Below are positions 23,121 to 31,945 of a stretch of 43,381 nt of DNA, piece by piece. The position numbers and the translations under genes are program-made. The first letter of the stretch is position 1. The number at the start of each line of letters is the position of its first letter. This DNA comes from Candidatus Helarchaeota archaeon (lineage in GTDB: Archaea > Asgardarchaeota > Lokiarchaeia > Helarchaeales > RDOG01). Below the pieces are notes generated by a model, which made no database searches, had not been told where the DNA came from, and saw only the letters and a program-made list of their open reading frames with translations. The stretch is taken from NCBI GenBank assembly GCA_029838215.1, contig JALGVI010000016.1:1-43381 (forward strand). Reading direction: 5' to 3'.

Positions 23121-25319
23121 CTATCTTAAAGTTATTTTTACATCTAAAGCGAGAGATCCAGTTCCTTGTTGAAAAACAAAAATAGGATTAATATCAATTT
23201 CATTAATTTGTTCAAAATCAGTTACGAGCTTGCCTATCCGGCAGATCACGTCTATGAGCGAATCGATGTCAGATGGAGCCTGACCTCGCACGCCTTGTAA
23301 TAGACTATAGACTTTCGTTTCAGAAATCATGGCAAGTGCCTCTTTTCGCGTGATCCCCTTGTGGTTAATGCGGAATGATACATCTTGGAGAAAATTTACG
23401 AAGATTCCGCCAAAACCAGTCATAATCATTGGTCCAAACGTGGGATCACGGTTCATTCCAATGATGAGTTCTTTTGCGTCAGGTAATTTCGACATTTGCT
23501 GTATTTCAACACCGTAGATAACAGCCCTTGGCATTGCTCTAACAGCTCGATCCACGATTTCTCGGTAATGTCGCCTGACTTCAGCATCAGACTTCACGCC
23601 AACAACAACACCACCGATATCGGACTTATGAAGGATTTGGGGTGATGAGATTTTCATGACGATGGGATATCCGATTTCATTTGCAAACGTTACGGCTTCC
23701 CGTGGATTTGTTGATAACTTCGTCTTAGGAACTGGAATGCCATATGCTTCAACGACAGAAATAGCTTCGGGCTCAAGCAAAACTTTTCTTCCATCTTTTT
23801 CCACGGTTTCAAAGATTTCTTGAACCTGCCTCTTATTTATATTAGGAAACACAGGAGGACCATCGCATGTCTCAATGCTCATTTGATAATCAGAATGTAG
23901 AACAAGTCCTTTCAAGGCTTTTACCGCTTGTTCAGGAAAAGCATAACAGGGTATGTTGGCATCTTTTAACATTATCGTGGCTTCGACAACGCTATGCCCT
24001 CCAATGAAAGCACCCACGACGGGTTTGTCAGGGAAGGCTTTTGCATGTTGAATAACGGCTTGGGCAGTTTTTCGAAACTCGGTTGTTGCTGTTGGTGCCA
24101 TTATGACAATGGCCATGTGAACGTTTTCATCTTCCAGACAAGTCCCTAAAGCAAAGTCATAACGATCAGCTTTCGCATCACCTATAACATCAATAGGGTT
24201 AAAGACAGCAGCTTCTGCAGGAAGATTTTCGCGTAACTTTTTGATCGTTTCGGGCATGAAGTTCGCAATTTTTAACCCTTCGCGTTCAACCGCATCAGTA
24301 CAAACGATGCCGGGGCCTCCTGCATTCGTAATAATTGCTACACTTTTTCCCTTTGGAGTCGGTTGCATCGATAATGAAACAGCATAATCAAAGAGATCTT
24401 GGATGGATTCTGCTCGAATCACGCCCGTTTGTTGGAAGGCTTTCGTATATGCGATATCTGCACCTGCCAGAGCACCAGTATGGGAAGATGCAGCTTTTGC
24501 ACCTGCAGCAGATGTACCTGATTTTAATATGATTATGGGCTTTGATGAGCAGGTTGTAACGTCCATAAAGCGTTCGCCTTCAACAATATTTTCCAAGTAG
24601 CACAGAATCACTTCTGTATCGGGATCATCAATGAGCGCTTCAATAAAATCAGTTTCATTCAAGTCCGATTTATTCCCTAAACTAACGAACTTACTGAATC
24701 CTATCCCTTCATTCAAGGACCAATCAAGAATTGAGGTTAGCATTGCACCAGATTGGCTCAAAAAAGCAATTTTTCCAGGTATCGGTGCTCTTGGGGCGAA
24801 TGAAGCATTAAAAATTTGACCGTTACCCATATAACTTGACATTCCCACGACATTCGGTCCAAGCATCCGCATGTTATACTTTTTGCAGATTTCCACGAGT
24901 TTATCTTCCAACTCTGCTCCTTCGTGTCCGACTTCCTTGAAGCCAGCCGTGATCACGATGAGTCCTTTGACTTTTTTCTGCCCACATTCTTCCGCAACAC
25001 CAAGCACGTGCTTCGCCGGAACTACTACAACGCAGACATCAATAGGATCTTCGATTTCAGTCAAGGAACAATAGCATTTAAGCCCGAAAATCTTCTCTTC
25101 CCTAAGATTTATGGGAAAAATTTTTCCTTTAAAACCATCATCGATGATGTTTCGCATTACCGAATAACCGACCTTTCCCTTCTTGTTTGATGCACCCACG
25201 ACTGCAACAGATCTAGGATTGAAAAAGTAATCCAAATTCACATCGTTTTTTTCAGGCGATATATGAAACACCCTCTTGGTTAAATGATATGTTCTTTTTG
25301 CACTTAATAGATTATTCAA
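23121..25319 (-). CDS. acdAB: Acetate-CoA ligase (ADP-forming), fused alpha-beta subunits
   Basis: This 732-residue enzyme makes ATP from acetyl-CoA (or another acyl-CoA), ADP and phosphate. The alpha part has a CoA-binding Rossmann fold (SVAVVGASNKKGKVGYSV), AFLSQSGAM and the phosphohistidine H280 in KAASSHTGALAG. The beta part is an ATP-grasp domain with ISVVEAYGIPVPKT and the second His in LHKSDIGGVVVG, ending in DINPIFVF. All active-site residues are kept. The N-terminus has about 28 extra residues before the usual start. It is the main substrate-level phosphorylation step in many archaea from peptide or sugar fermentation. The BioD-like/DRTGG gene follows with no gap. Acyl specificity cannot be determined here. 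Confidence 0.96.
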   Translation of the reverse strand: MNNLLSAKRTYHLTKRVFHISPEKNDVNLDYFFNPRSVAVVGASNKKGKVGYSVMRNIIDDGFKGKIFPINLREEKIFGLKCYCSLTEIEDPIDVCVVVVPAKHVLGVAEECGQKKVKGLIVITAGFKEVGHEGAELEDKLVEICKKYNMRMLGPNVVGMSSYMGNGQIFNASFAPRAPIPGKIAFLSQSGAMLTSILDWSLNEGIGFSKFVSLGNKSDLNETDFIEALIDDPDTEVILCYLENIVEGERFMDVTTCSSKPIIILKSGTSAAGAKAASSHTGALAGADIAYTKAFQQTGVIRAESIQDLFDYAVSLSMQPTPKGKSVAIITNAGGPGIVCTDAVEREGLKIANFMPETIKKLRENLPAEAAVFNPIDVIGDAKADRYDFALGTCLEDENVHMAIVIMAPTATTEFRKTAQAVIQHAKAFPDKPVVGAFIGGHSVVEATIMLKDANIPCYAFPEQAVKALKGLVLHSDYQMSIETCDGPPVFPNINKRQVQEIFETVEKDGRKVLLEPEAISVVEAYGIPVPKTKLSTNPREAVTFANEIGYPIVMKISSPQILHKSDIGGVVVGVKSDAEVRRHYREIVDRAVRAMPRAVIYGVEIQQMSKLPDAKELIIGMNRDPTFGPMIMTGFGGIFVNFLQDVSFRINHKGITRKEALAMISETKVYSLLQGVRGQAPSDIDSLIDVICRIGKLVTDFEQINEIDINPIFVFQQGTGSLALDVKITLR

Positions 25320-25424
25320 AAATTTCCATATAGCTCTGTTAATATTCTATTCTAAATCCCTCGAGCTATTTAATGATTTTTGTAGGAAAAAATACAATTA
25401 TCGGCATTTTAGAAACAGTCTGAA

Positions 25425-25433
25425 AAAAAGGTC
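25425..25433 (-). terminator. Oligo-T tract after the small Cys-rich gene
   Basis: On the minus strand CTTTTTTT occurs about 30 bases after the stop codon, inside the spacer before the acetyl-CoA synthetase gene. It is a modest archaeal-type terminator candidate. Confidence 0.3.
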
Positions 25434-25463
25434 TGACTTCAAAGAATTTTTTTAAAAAATGGT

Positions 25464-25679
25464 TCACTCTTCGGGTTTTGATTTTAAATCGAACCATCTT
25501 TTAACGTTTTCGGAATAATTTTCGAGATCAAAAATTCGTTTCTGGATTTTGCTTAAATATCTCGTCTCCCAACATTCCTGACACTTCTTGCAATAATAAC
25601 AAGCCGTGTTGGAAGGTTCATATTCTCCGAAACAACTGAAATCGCTCGGTGGATAAATTTTTGAATAGATATGGTACAT
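25464..25679 (-). CDS. Small cysteine-rich protein
   Basis: The product has about 71 residues and no family is recognised. Cysteines sit in SCFGEYEPSNTACYYCKKCQECWETR: one Cys, then after 11 residues CYYC, then C-x2-C. This could hold zinc or an iron-sulfur cluster. The tail is charged and helical (KIQKRIFDLENYSENVKRW). I use ATG 25677-25679; a TTG one codon before it is also in frame. It lies between two larger minus-strand genes, 68 bases after the hexapeptide-repeat gene and 144 bases before the acetyl-CoA synthetase gene, so it may be part of either transcript. Confidence 0.6.
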   Translation of the reverse strand: MYHIYSKIYPPSDFSCFGEYEPSNTACYYCKKCQECWETRYLSKIQKRIFDLENYSENVKRWFDLKSKPEE

Positions 25680-25749
25680 CAATAATAATTTGTAAATTAA
25701 AAATAAAAATTTTGCAGCCGCTTTTCATTCAGCACGATTCGCCGAATTT

Positions 25750-27057
25750 CTACTTTTTTTCTTCTTGATCCCGATCTTGTTGTTCTTTTTTCTTGAATTG
25801 CTGAATTTCATCCCAAATATTTGAGGAGTAACTGAAATGTTGTGCAAAAAAGTTTTCAATGCTAAATGTTTCACCTTCTTTTACAGCAGGCATCCCAACG
25901 ACTTGCGAGTTCGGTTCTACATCCGTTACTGCTGCGGAATATGGCAAGATTTCGGCATTTTCTCCGACTTTAATTCCCGGAAGGACTCCTGCGCCAACTT
26001 CAATTAATGCATTTTTTCCAATTTCGACATTTCCCAACCGGACGGGAGAATCCTTAAGACCCTCATGAGTAATGATCACGGCGTGACGCTTTACGTGAGC
26101 GCCGTCTCCAATCTTGATCCGTTCGGGGTGCCATGGGTCTAAAGTAACGTTATCTTCGATTCTTGCACGTGGGTCGACCTTTACTCCAGCCAATCCCAAA
26201 AGGAAGTGGCGCATTGCTTGAGGCATTTTTTGTTTTTGGAGTTCGAGCAGGATGGAAGTGACTATATTGTAGGAGCCTTTTTTAAAGATGGGAATGTATT
26301 CACGAAATTCAGAAACGTGAGCAGGCAAATCTTCAAGCTCTCTTTCGCCTTCTATCATTTCCATCATTGATTCGGAGAAAGGATGGATCATGTTTTCAGG
26401 CAAGCCAAATGCCACGTGATTTGCGGGAATATTATGTGAATGAAATCCCGGACCAACGTAAGAGTTTTCATCTATTCTAATGCCGGGTAAGAGAACTGCT
26501 CCAGGGGCAATAAATACATTTTTACCGATACTCACCTTTCCCACTCGAAGATTTTCAATGGACCGTTCTCCTCCTGCAAATTCATGACATAATATGGCTG
26601 CACTCAGACTTATGATCGTTTTATCTCCAATTTCTATCAATCGCGTGAATAATGGATCTACAAAGTTACCCATCGTAAATAATACGCCTTCCCCGATTTT
26701 CGCCCCGAAATCTTTTAAGAGATTCGCCTTAAATGTGGGAGTGCCAAGTTCCAAAGCCCTTATTCTGAGTAAAAGCCGTGCAGGATAGATCAAACCTGTT
26801 GTCCATTTTCTATAATATTTTTTTTCTTTTTCCGTCGCCTCACGCGTTTTTCGTAATTTCGTGTCGGTCCCAGCATAGCTCTTCAGAGAGATCTTCTTGA
26901 GCTTGCGGATCAATTTCTTCTGGTATGATTCAATCCTATTGCGCGCCTTTTCCGTTTGTGCATCAAATTGAGAAATGAAATAATTCTGTAAAAAAGCACT
27001 GTTCTTTAAAATGGGAAAATATTTTATGAGATCTTCAAGTCCTTTAGGAATTTTCAT
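25750..27057 (-). CDS. Double left-handed beta-helix (hexapeptide-repeat) acyltransferase-like protein
   Basis: This product of about 435 residues has a long basic helical N-terminus (residues 15-100, many Lys/Arg) and two hexapeptide-repeat blocks. Block one (about 110-220) has AKIGEGVLFTMG, VGKVSIGKNVFIAPGAVLLPGI and YVGPGFHSHNIPANHVAFGLP. Block two (about 300-410) has VDPRARIEDNVTLD, IKIGDGAHVKRHAVIITHEG and VEIGKNALIEVGAGVLPGIKVGE as overlapping runs. Such trimers transfer acetyl or acyl groups to sugars or amino acids or act as carbonic anhydrase-like proteins; the substrate is unknown. The start is the ATG at 27055-27057, with GGGGA upstream; a TTG nine codons earlier is the alternative. 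It is divergent from the alpha/beta hydrolase gene. Confidence 0.8.
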   Translation of the reverse strand: MKIPKGLEDLIKYFPILKNSAFLQNYFISQFDAQTEKARNRIESYQKKLIRKLKKISLKSYAGTDTKLRKTREATEKEKKYYRKWTTGLIYPARLLLRIRALELGTPTFKANLLKDFGAKIGEGVLFTMGNFVDPLFTRLIEIGDKTIISLSAAILCHEFAGGERSIENLRVGKVSIGKNVFIAPGAVLLPGIRIDENSYVGPGFHSHNIPANHVAFGLPENMIHPFSESMMEMIEGERELEDLPAHVSEFREYIPIFKKGSYNIVTSILLELQKQKMPQAMRHFLLGLAGVKVDPRARIEDNVTLDPWHPERIKIGDGAHVKRHAVIITHEGLKDSPVRLGNVEIGKNALIEVGAGVLPGIKVGENAEILPYSAAVTDVEPNSQVVGMPAVKEGETFSIENFFAQHFSYSSNIWDEIQQFKKKEQQDRDQEEKK

Positions 27058-27164
27058 TAGGAGGTCCCCACGTAGAGAAATCAAGTGAACGTGAAATTTT
27101 TTAAGTTAATTTTCATCAACATTGCTTGATCATTTTCCGAATCTTATAAACTTGGTGTCGTCGT

Positions 27165-28016
27165 TTGAATCTAAAAAAAGAATTTGTCAGGCTTAAAAAA
27201 GGAATTAGTCTCGCATATTACGATATCGGTACCGGAATGCCGATCGTGTTTTGTCATGGTCTGGGTGGAAATGCAGATAATTGGACGCATCCGAAATCAG
27301 CCCAAGTGCAATTTTTTTCGAAAATATCCAGGGTTTTATCATTCGACTTGAAAGGATATGGAGATTCCGACAAGTCCGAGCAGTTTTCCTATGCGATAAG
27401 TGAATTCGCACGGGAACTTCACGAAGCGATCGATCAGATCGCTGGCGACGAAAGGATAATTCTCGTTGGTCACTCAATGGGAGGAATGGTAGCTCAAGAA
27501 TATGCCTTGCAATTCCCAGATAATTTGAGAGGATTGGTGCTGGTCGCCACGTATTCTCACCTAAAGGTCGATTCAAGTTATTATAAGTTTCAAGAATGGA
27601 TTCTCAAACAAACGGAAGAAAGGAGTCTTGAAGAACTGGAATCGTTCGTGTCCGAACAACTCGTGAAACAAGGAGTTTCGCTCATGTTTTACAGAAAATA
27701 CTTGAGAAGAAATCCAGACATGATCGAGTGGGCTGTCGGAGAACAAAAGAAAGTTCCCATTCATGTATTGGCAGCTTGCATGCACTCTATTTTTCAATTT
27801 AACGTGCACGAACATCTTGGGCAGATCACGGTCCCAACCTTAATTTTTGTTGGAAACCGAGATCAAACCATTCCGCCCAGTTATTCAAAGGACATGCATG
27901 AAAAGATTCCCGTTTCGGAATTGAAAATTTTTGAAAACTGTGGACACATGATACAATTCGAAAAAAGGGAAGAGTTCAACTTCGAATTGGAAAAATTTAT
28001 TGCTTCACTTTCATAG
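27165..28016 (+). CDS. Alpha/beta-fold hydrolase
   Basis: This 283-residue protein has the canonical alpha/beta hydrolase features: oxyanion motif FCHGLGGNADNW, nucleophile S104 in VGHSMGGMVAQE, acid D233 in GNRDQTIPP and H261 in ENCGHMIQF. A cap region (about 140-215) differs from well-known esterases, so the substrate is open (lactone, ester or thioester). The only in-frame start near the 5' end is TTG at 27165; TTATAAA at 27144-27150 lies some 20 bases upstream, so a leaderless or short-leader mRNA is possible. It is divergent from the hexapeptide-repeat gene and converges on the CofE-like gene with a nine-base gap. Confidence 0.88.
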   Translation: MNLKKEFVRLKKGISLAYYDIGTGMPIVFCHGLGGNADNWTHPKSAQVQFFSKISRVLSFDLKGYGDSDKSEQFSYAISEFARELHEAIDQIAGDERIILVGHSMGGMVAQEYALQFPDNLRGLVLVATYSHLKVDSSYYKFQEWILKQTEERSLEELESFVSEQLVKQGVSLMFYRKYLRRNPDMIEWAVGEQKKVPIHVLAACMHSIFQFNVHEHLGQITVPTLIFVGNRDQTIPPSYSKDMHEKIPVSELKIFENCGHMIQFEKREEFNFELEKFIASLS

Positions 28017-28025
28017 AATTATGGC

Positions 28026-28802
28026 TCATTTCCTTGAATTGTCGATGGATTCTTTCAAGGCATTCATGTAAAGACATTTATCATATGGCATGCGCGGATC
28101 GAACCTTGCCTTTTCAGCCCGTGTTATGGGAACACCCCGAATTAAGACCAATGGAATGCTTTCATTTGCTTCACCCATTAAAAGCTGGGCGGCTGTAGCC
28201 AGATCATCAGCAATGGCGCGAAACGTGAATTCCAACTTTCGACCAAAAAGGTCTGATTTTCCCCTTTCATCTTCTACGGGTTCGAATCCAGAAGTCGCTA
28301 ACGCCATGCCCACCACGCCTCTACGTAAGGGTTGGGTCTTGCTATCCGATATTATTAGTCCAATCCAAACGCCAAAATGCGTTTCGAGTTTCATTCTAAT
28401 TTCATTTATGGCAGAGTACTCGGGGAAAAGGATGGCATGATTTGGCGGCGCATTTGATAGGTCAATTCCTGCATTGGCAATGAGAACGTCATCTATTTCA
28501 CAAAGAAGCACGCGCTTCATTCCTCCGATTACACGATCAGAATGATCTAAAATAACCTGAACGAAACGTTGATCCATTTCGTACTTCTTTGCAAGAGCCA
28601 AAGCCTTTTTACTGGGAATAATACTATTTAAATCGACCAATCGCCCTTGAGATGATGAAAGTGCACTTTGGGCTAAAACAAGAACATCGCCATCTTGCAA
28701 TTTCAGCTTTGAATTATTCAATTCTTCAACAATCACTTGAAAAATATCATCATTTGGCGTGATCAATCGTGTTTTGATGGGGATTAGCGTGATGGGAGTC
28801 AT
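28026..28802 (-). CDS. CofE-like gamma-glutamyl ligase (F420-0 or folate type)
   Basis: This 258-residue protein matches the CofE family (COG1478): LQDGDVLVLAQSALSSSQGR, ANAGIDLSNAP, IISDSKTQPLRRGVVGMAL, DLFGRKLEFTFRAIADDLATAAQLLMGEA and IPLVLIRG. Two canonical features differ: the SK.EGR loop reads SSSQGR and the LP.DPD loop reads LFPEY. CofE adds gamma-linked glutamate to F420-0. Homologues called FolC2 (for example in Chlamydia) instead add glutamate to folate. Here the gene follows dihydropteroate synthase by five bases and PurH is just upstream, so I favour a tetrahydrofolate or pterin gamma-glutamyl ligase. No other F420 gene is in the window. Both activities remain possible. Confidence 0.85.
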   Translation of the reverse strand: MTPITLIPIKTRLITPNDDIFQVIVEELNNSKLKLQDGDVLVLAQSALSSSQGRLVDLNSIIPSKKALALAKKYEMDQRFVQVILDHSDRVIGGMKRVLLCEIDDVLIANAGIDLSNAPPNHAILFPEYSAINEIRMKLETHFGVWIGLIISDSKTQPLRRGVVGMALATSGFEPVEDERGKSDLFGRKLEFTFRAIADDLATAAQLLMGEANESIPLVLIRGVPITRAEKARFDPRMPYDKCLYMNALKESIDNSRK

Positions 28803-28807
28803 TTTTT

Positions 28808-29653
28808 TTAATCTCGTATTTTTAAGTCTCGGAAGTATTGAGAGAGTTTAACCATTTGGCGAGACGCTTTGACGTCATGAGTTCTGATGACATGCGCACC
28901 ATTGTATATGGCAATTGCAGTGGATATTAGTGTCCCTTCTAGACGGTCGGCAGGGTCTGGAATCCCGAGAATGTCCCCAATAAAAGATTTTCGGGAAATA
29001 CCGATTAGTATTGGTTTATTAAGGATTCGAAGTTCTTCGAGTCGATTTATTAAATGAACATTATGATTTGCGGTCTTTTCGGGAATCCATCGTCCAATCC
29101 CGGGGTCGATAATAATATTGCGTGGATCAAGACCCCGTCCTTCGACAGATTCAATTGCTTCTTTCAATACCTGAATGGCCGTGTTGACAGTTAGAGCATC
29201 TCCAGGACGGAATTCTGTCGCCATGAGAATGACAGCAGCAGAAAAATCCGCAATGACATCGACCATTTTCGCATCGGTCTTAAAACTACTGATGTCATTA
29301 ATGACATGCGCACCAGCTTCCAAGCATTCTCTTGCAATTTCGGCATGTTGCGTGTCAATTGAAATCAAGCACTCATGATCTTTCGTTATGCTTTTCACTA
29401 CAGGAATGAGGCGATTTTTTTCTTCAGAAATTGAAATAGGCGCCACGCCAGGAGCGGTTGATCGTGCACCGACATCAATGATGGTTGCACCAGAATCAAT
29501 CATCTCTTGAATGCGGACAGAAATGTCTTCTGGTTTTGAAAAAAAAGAGTGATTATAAAAGGATTCTCGAGAAAGATTGATAATTCCCATTAACCGCACG
29601 GGATGAAAGTCCCCAATTGCAAGACCGTGTATCATCGTTTCGATTTTGGACAT
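28808..29653 (-). CDS. folP: Dihydropteroate synthase
   Basis: This 281-residue TIM-barrel enzyme joins a pterin pyrophosphate to p-aminobenzoate or a derivative. The pterin-site motifs are all present in variant form: MGIINLSRESF, IIDVGARSTAPG, LISIDTQ, VINDISS, IIIDPGIGRW, GISRKSFIG and AHVIRTHDVK. It is single-domain and of usual bacterial length, unlike long DHPS-related proteins of methanogens. It lies 11 bases after purH and five bases before the CofE-like gene on the same strand, so all three form one operon that makes and uses a reduced folate. The archaeal pABA acceptor could be a ribosylated form, so the exact product (folate versus methanopterin-like) is unproven. Confidence 0.93.
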   Translation of the reverse strand: MSKIETMIHGLAIGDFHPVRLMGIINLSRESFYNHSFFSKPEDISVRIQEMIDSGATIIDVGARSTAPGVAPISISEEKNRLIPVVKSITKDHECLISIDTQHAEIARECLEAGAHVINDISSFKTDAKMVDVIADFSAAVILMATEFRPGDALTVNTAIQVLKEAIESVEGRGLDPRNIIIDPGIGRWIPEKTANHNVHLINRLEELRILNKPILIGISRKSFIGDILGIPDPADRLEGTLISTAIAIYNGAHVIRTHDVKASRQMVKLSQYFRDLKIRD

Positions 29654-29664
29654 TCAAATCTCCA

Positions 29665-31224
29665 TTAATGTTTAAAACAGCGGTGACCTGTAAAAACCAT
29701 TGGTATGTTTTCTTCGTTGGCTGCCGCAATGACTTCTTGGTCCCGTATGGAACCTCCTGGTTGAATAATGGCAATAATTCCCGCTTTCTTGGCGGCTTCA
29801 ATTGCATCGGGGAAAGGAAAGAAAGCATCCGATGCCAATACCGCACCTTTCACGCGGTCTGCGGCTTTTCGAATTGCGATCAGGACAGAATCGATTCGAC
29901 TCATTTGTCCCGCCCCAACACCAATGACTTGAAAATCCTTGGCAAGGAGAATGGCATTAGATTTAACGTGCTTCAAGACTTTCCACGCAAAAAGCAATTG
30001 AGGAATGACATGCTCAGGAGGTGCCATTTTCGTTACAACTTTTAAGTCCGTGGCACTAATTTCCAGGGTATCGCGTGTTTGGAGTAATAGTCCTCCTTTA
30101 ACCTTCCTGTAATCTACGGGTTCGAATTTTCTCATGGTAGAAATCGAAGGCAGTTCAAGGACTCGAAGATTCTGCTTCTTCTTGAACGCTTCTAATGCGG
30201 CAATGGAAAAACTGGGTGCAATCACGCACTCAACAAATGTCGATGTTATTTCCTCTGCCGTATCCACGTCAACGTCACGATTCAACGCAACAATGCTCCC
30301 AAATGCAGACATGGGATCACCTGCACGCGCCCGCACGTATGCTTCTTTCAATGATGAAGCCACCGCAGTTCCGCAAGGATTGGTGTGTTTGATGACAACC
30401 GCAGCAGGTTCGGAAAATTCTTGGATGATGGACAAAGCCGAATCCAGATCCAGATAATTGTTGAATGAAAGATCTTTACCCTGATGTTGTTTTGCTGCCG
30501 TGATAACGAGCCCAATGGGAAAAGGATCTTCGTAAAACGTTGCTTTCTGATGCGGGTTCTCACCATACCGAAGCTCTTGTTTTTTCCGATATCCCATGAC
30601 AAGCTTTGTCGGAAAGTCATCGGATTGGTCTAAGAATCGATTTTCTAGAAAACGATAGATAAGGCTATCATAATATGCGGTATGCTGAAACGCCTTCACG
30701 GCAAGATATCTTCGCAACTCAAGAGAAACATCACCATTTGAAGATTCCATGGCTTCTCGAACTTTAGAGTAATAAGTAGGATCAACAATGACCACGACAT
30801 CAGCATGATTCTTAGCCGCTGACCGAATTAGCGTGGGACCTCCAATATCAATGTTTTCGATGGCATCTTCCAAGGAAACGTTGGGATCGGAAGTCGTGGC
30901 TTCAAAAGGATAGAGGTTCACGACCACCATATCAATTGGTTGGATGTCATGTCTTGACATTTGTTCAACGTGATCCTGCTTACTTCTAAGTGCCAAAATG
31001 CCACCGTGAATCTTAGGATGAAGTGTTTTAACGCGCCCATCGAGCATTTCGGGAAATTTTGTCACATTTGATACGGGAGTGATAGAAATTCCGGCTTCAT
31101 TTAATACACGAGCCGTTCCTCCCGTTGAGATAATTTCAATATCAAAACGCTTCAAGAATTGAGCAAATTCAATTAAGCCGGTTTTATCTGAGACGCTAAT
31201 AAGCGCCCGTGAGATCTTTGTCAT
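29665..31224 (-). CDS. purH: Bifunctional AICAR transformylase/IMP cyclohydrolase
   Basis: This 519-residue enzyme does the last two steps of IMP synthesis. The N-terminal cyclohydrolase (1-200) has ALISVSDKTGL, STGGTA, GRVKTLHPKIHGGIL and NIDIGGPTLIRSAAKN. The transformylase has RYGENPHQKA, the catalytic KHTNPCG, AFGSIVALN, SNAILLAKD, GAGQMSRIDS and the ending FTGHRCFKH. It is full-length with normal motifs. It consumes 10-formyl-tetrahydrofolate, which links it to the folP and CofE-like genes that follow. Many archaea use formate-dependent PurP and a separate PurO, so this bacterial form probably came by transfer. It starts the operon, with a 122-base spacer from the divergent TPR gene. Confidence 0.97.
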   Translation of the reverse strand: MTKISRALISVSDKTGLIEFAQFLKRFDIEIISTGGTARVLNEAGISITPVSNVTKFPEMLDGRVKTLHPKIHGGILALRSKQDHVEQMSRHDIQPIDMVVVNLYPFEATTSDPNVSLEDAIENIDIGGPTLIRSAAKNHADVVVIVDPTYYSKVREAMESSNGDVSLELRRYLAVKAFQHTAYYDSLIYRFLENRFLDQSDDFPTKLVMGYRKKQELRYGENPHQKATFYEDPFPIGLVITAAKQHQGKDLSFNNYLDLDSALSIIQEFSEPAAVVIKHTNPCGTAVASSLKEAYVRARAGDPMSAFGSIVALNRDVDVDTAEEITSTFVECVIAPSFSIAALEAFKKKQNLRVLELPSISTMRKFEPVDYRKVKGGLLLQTRDTLEISATDLKVVTKMAPPEHVIPQLLFAWKVLKHVKSNAILLAKDFQVIGVGAGQMSRIDSVLIAIRKAADRVKGAVLASDAFFPFPDAIEAAKKAGIIAIIQPGGSIRDQEVIAAANEENIPMVFTGHRCFKH

Positions 31225-31370
31225 GCTTTCTCCTCTAGCAGGTATTAATCAATATCTCGATAGCAACTTTAAAGTAAGTTATTTTTGATCGTTATTAAAA
31301 TTACGCAGGATGTCAAAAAGCCTGAATTCGTGAAATATTCGAATAAATGACGATCTTTGGAGTCTTAAAA

Positions 31371-31769
31371 ATGGGAAAGAGCAACATCATTGAAATCAAG
31401 GAAAAAATAGAGTCTTATTTAAGAGCAGGGAATTTGAAAAAAGCAAGCAAGGAAATCAAGTCGGCAGAAAAGAAGTTCTTGGATGAACCGTATTTAATTT
31501 TTTACAAGGGAATGATTAACTGGAATTCAAAGCAATATGAAGATGCAATTGCGAATTTCAAAGAATGTCTGAAGAGTGCTTTACTGGAAGAAGGACAGGG
31601 CATTTATGCAGAGTTCAAGAAAGGACAGGTTTATTATTACATGGGTCTCTGTTATGACATGCTAGGAAATACGGAAGAAGCCATCATACAAATAAAGAAA
31701 GCACTTCATGAAGAACCAACTAATTTTGAATACCAAGAAATGCTTGATGAATTGCAGGCAGAGCTCTAA
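31371..31769 (+). CDS. Small TPR-repeat protein
   Basis: The product is a 132-residue all-helical protein with about three tetratricopeptide repeats: KIESYLRAGNLKKASKEIK, YLIFYKGMINWNSKQYEDAI and YYYMGLCYDMLGNTEEAI, the last followed by a helix ending LHEEP and a capping helix. TPRs bind partner proteins; no partner is evident. I chose the ATG at 31371 because TTGGAG ends eight bases before it; the ATG at 31347 would add eight residues but has no ribosome site. It is divergent from purH and upstream of the NhaD-like transporter, with a 176-base spacer, so it may be its own transcript. Confidence 0.8.
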   Translation: MGKSNIIEIKEKIESYLRAGNLKKASKEIKSAEKKFLDEPYLIFYKGMINWNSKQYEDAIANFKECLKSALLEEGQGIYAEFKKGQVYYYMGLCYDMLGNTEEAIIQIKKALHEEPTNFEYQEMLDELQAEL

Positions 31770-31874
31770 ATTCCAATTACTCATTTTTATAACATAAAAA
31801 ATCTTGCTTTGTCATGAACAGCAAGTCTTAATTTATTAAAACGAGATTAATAAAATAGAAGAACGGAAATATGT

Positions 31875-31933
31875 AATCCTCCAAATTACTTGAAATAAAA
31901 AATCCTCCAAATTACTTGAAATAAAAAATCCTC
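31875..31933. repeat. 26-bp tandem repeat in the leader of the transporter gene
   Basis: A 26-base unit starting AATCCTCCAAATTACTTG is repeated exactly at 31875-31900 and 31901-31926, and seven bases of a third copy follow. The array ends 13 bases before the transporter ATG. It may be recent slippage, a regulator site pair or an RNA leader element. Each unit holds CCTCC, complementary to a Shine-Dalgarno core. Confidence 0.8.
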
Positions 31934-31945
31934 AAGAAGAGAACC

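Noticed and set aside
28278..28289. GGGTTCGAATCC, like a tRNA T-arm
   Set aside because: It is inside the CofE-like coding sequence and no acceptor, D or anticodon arms pair around it.
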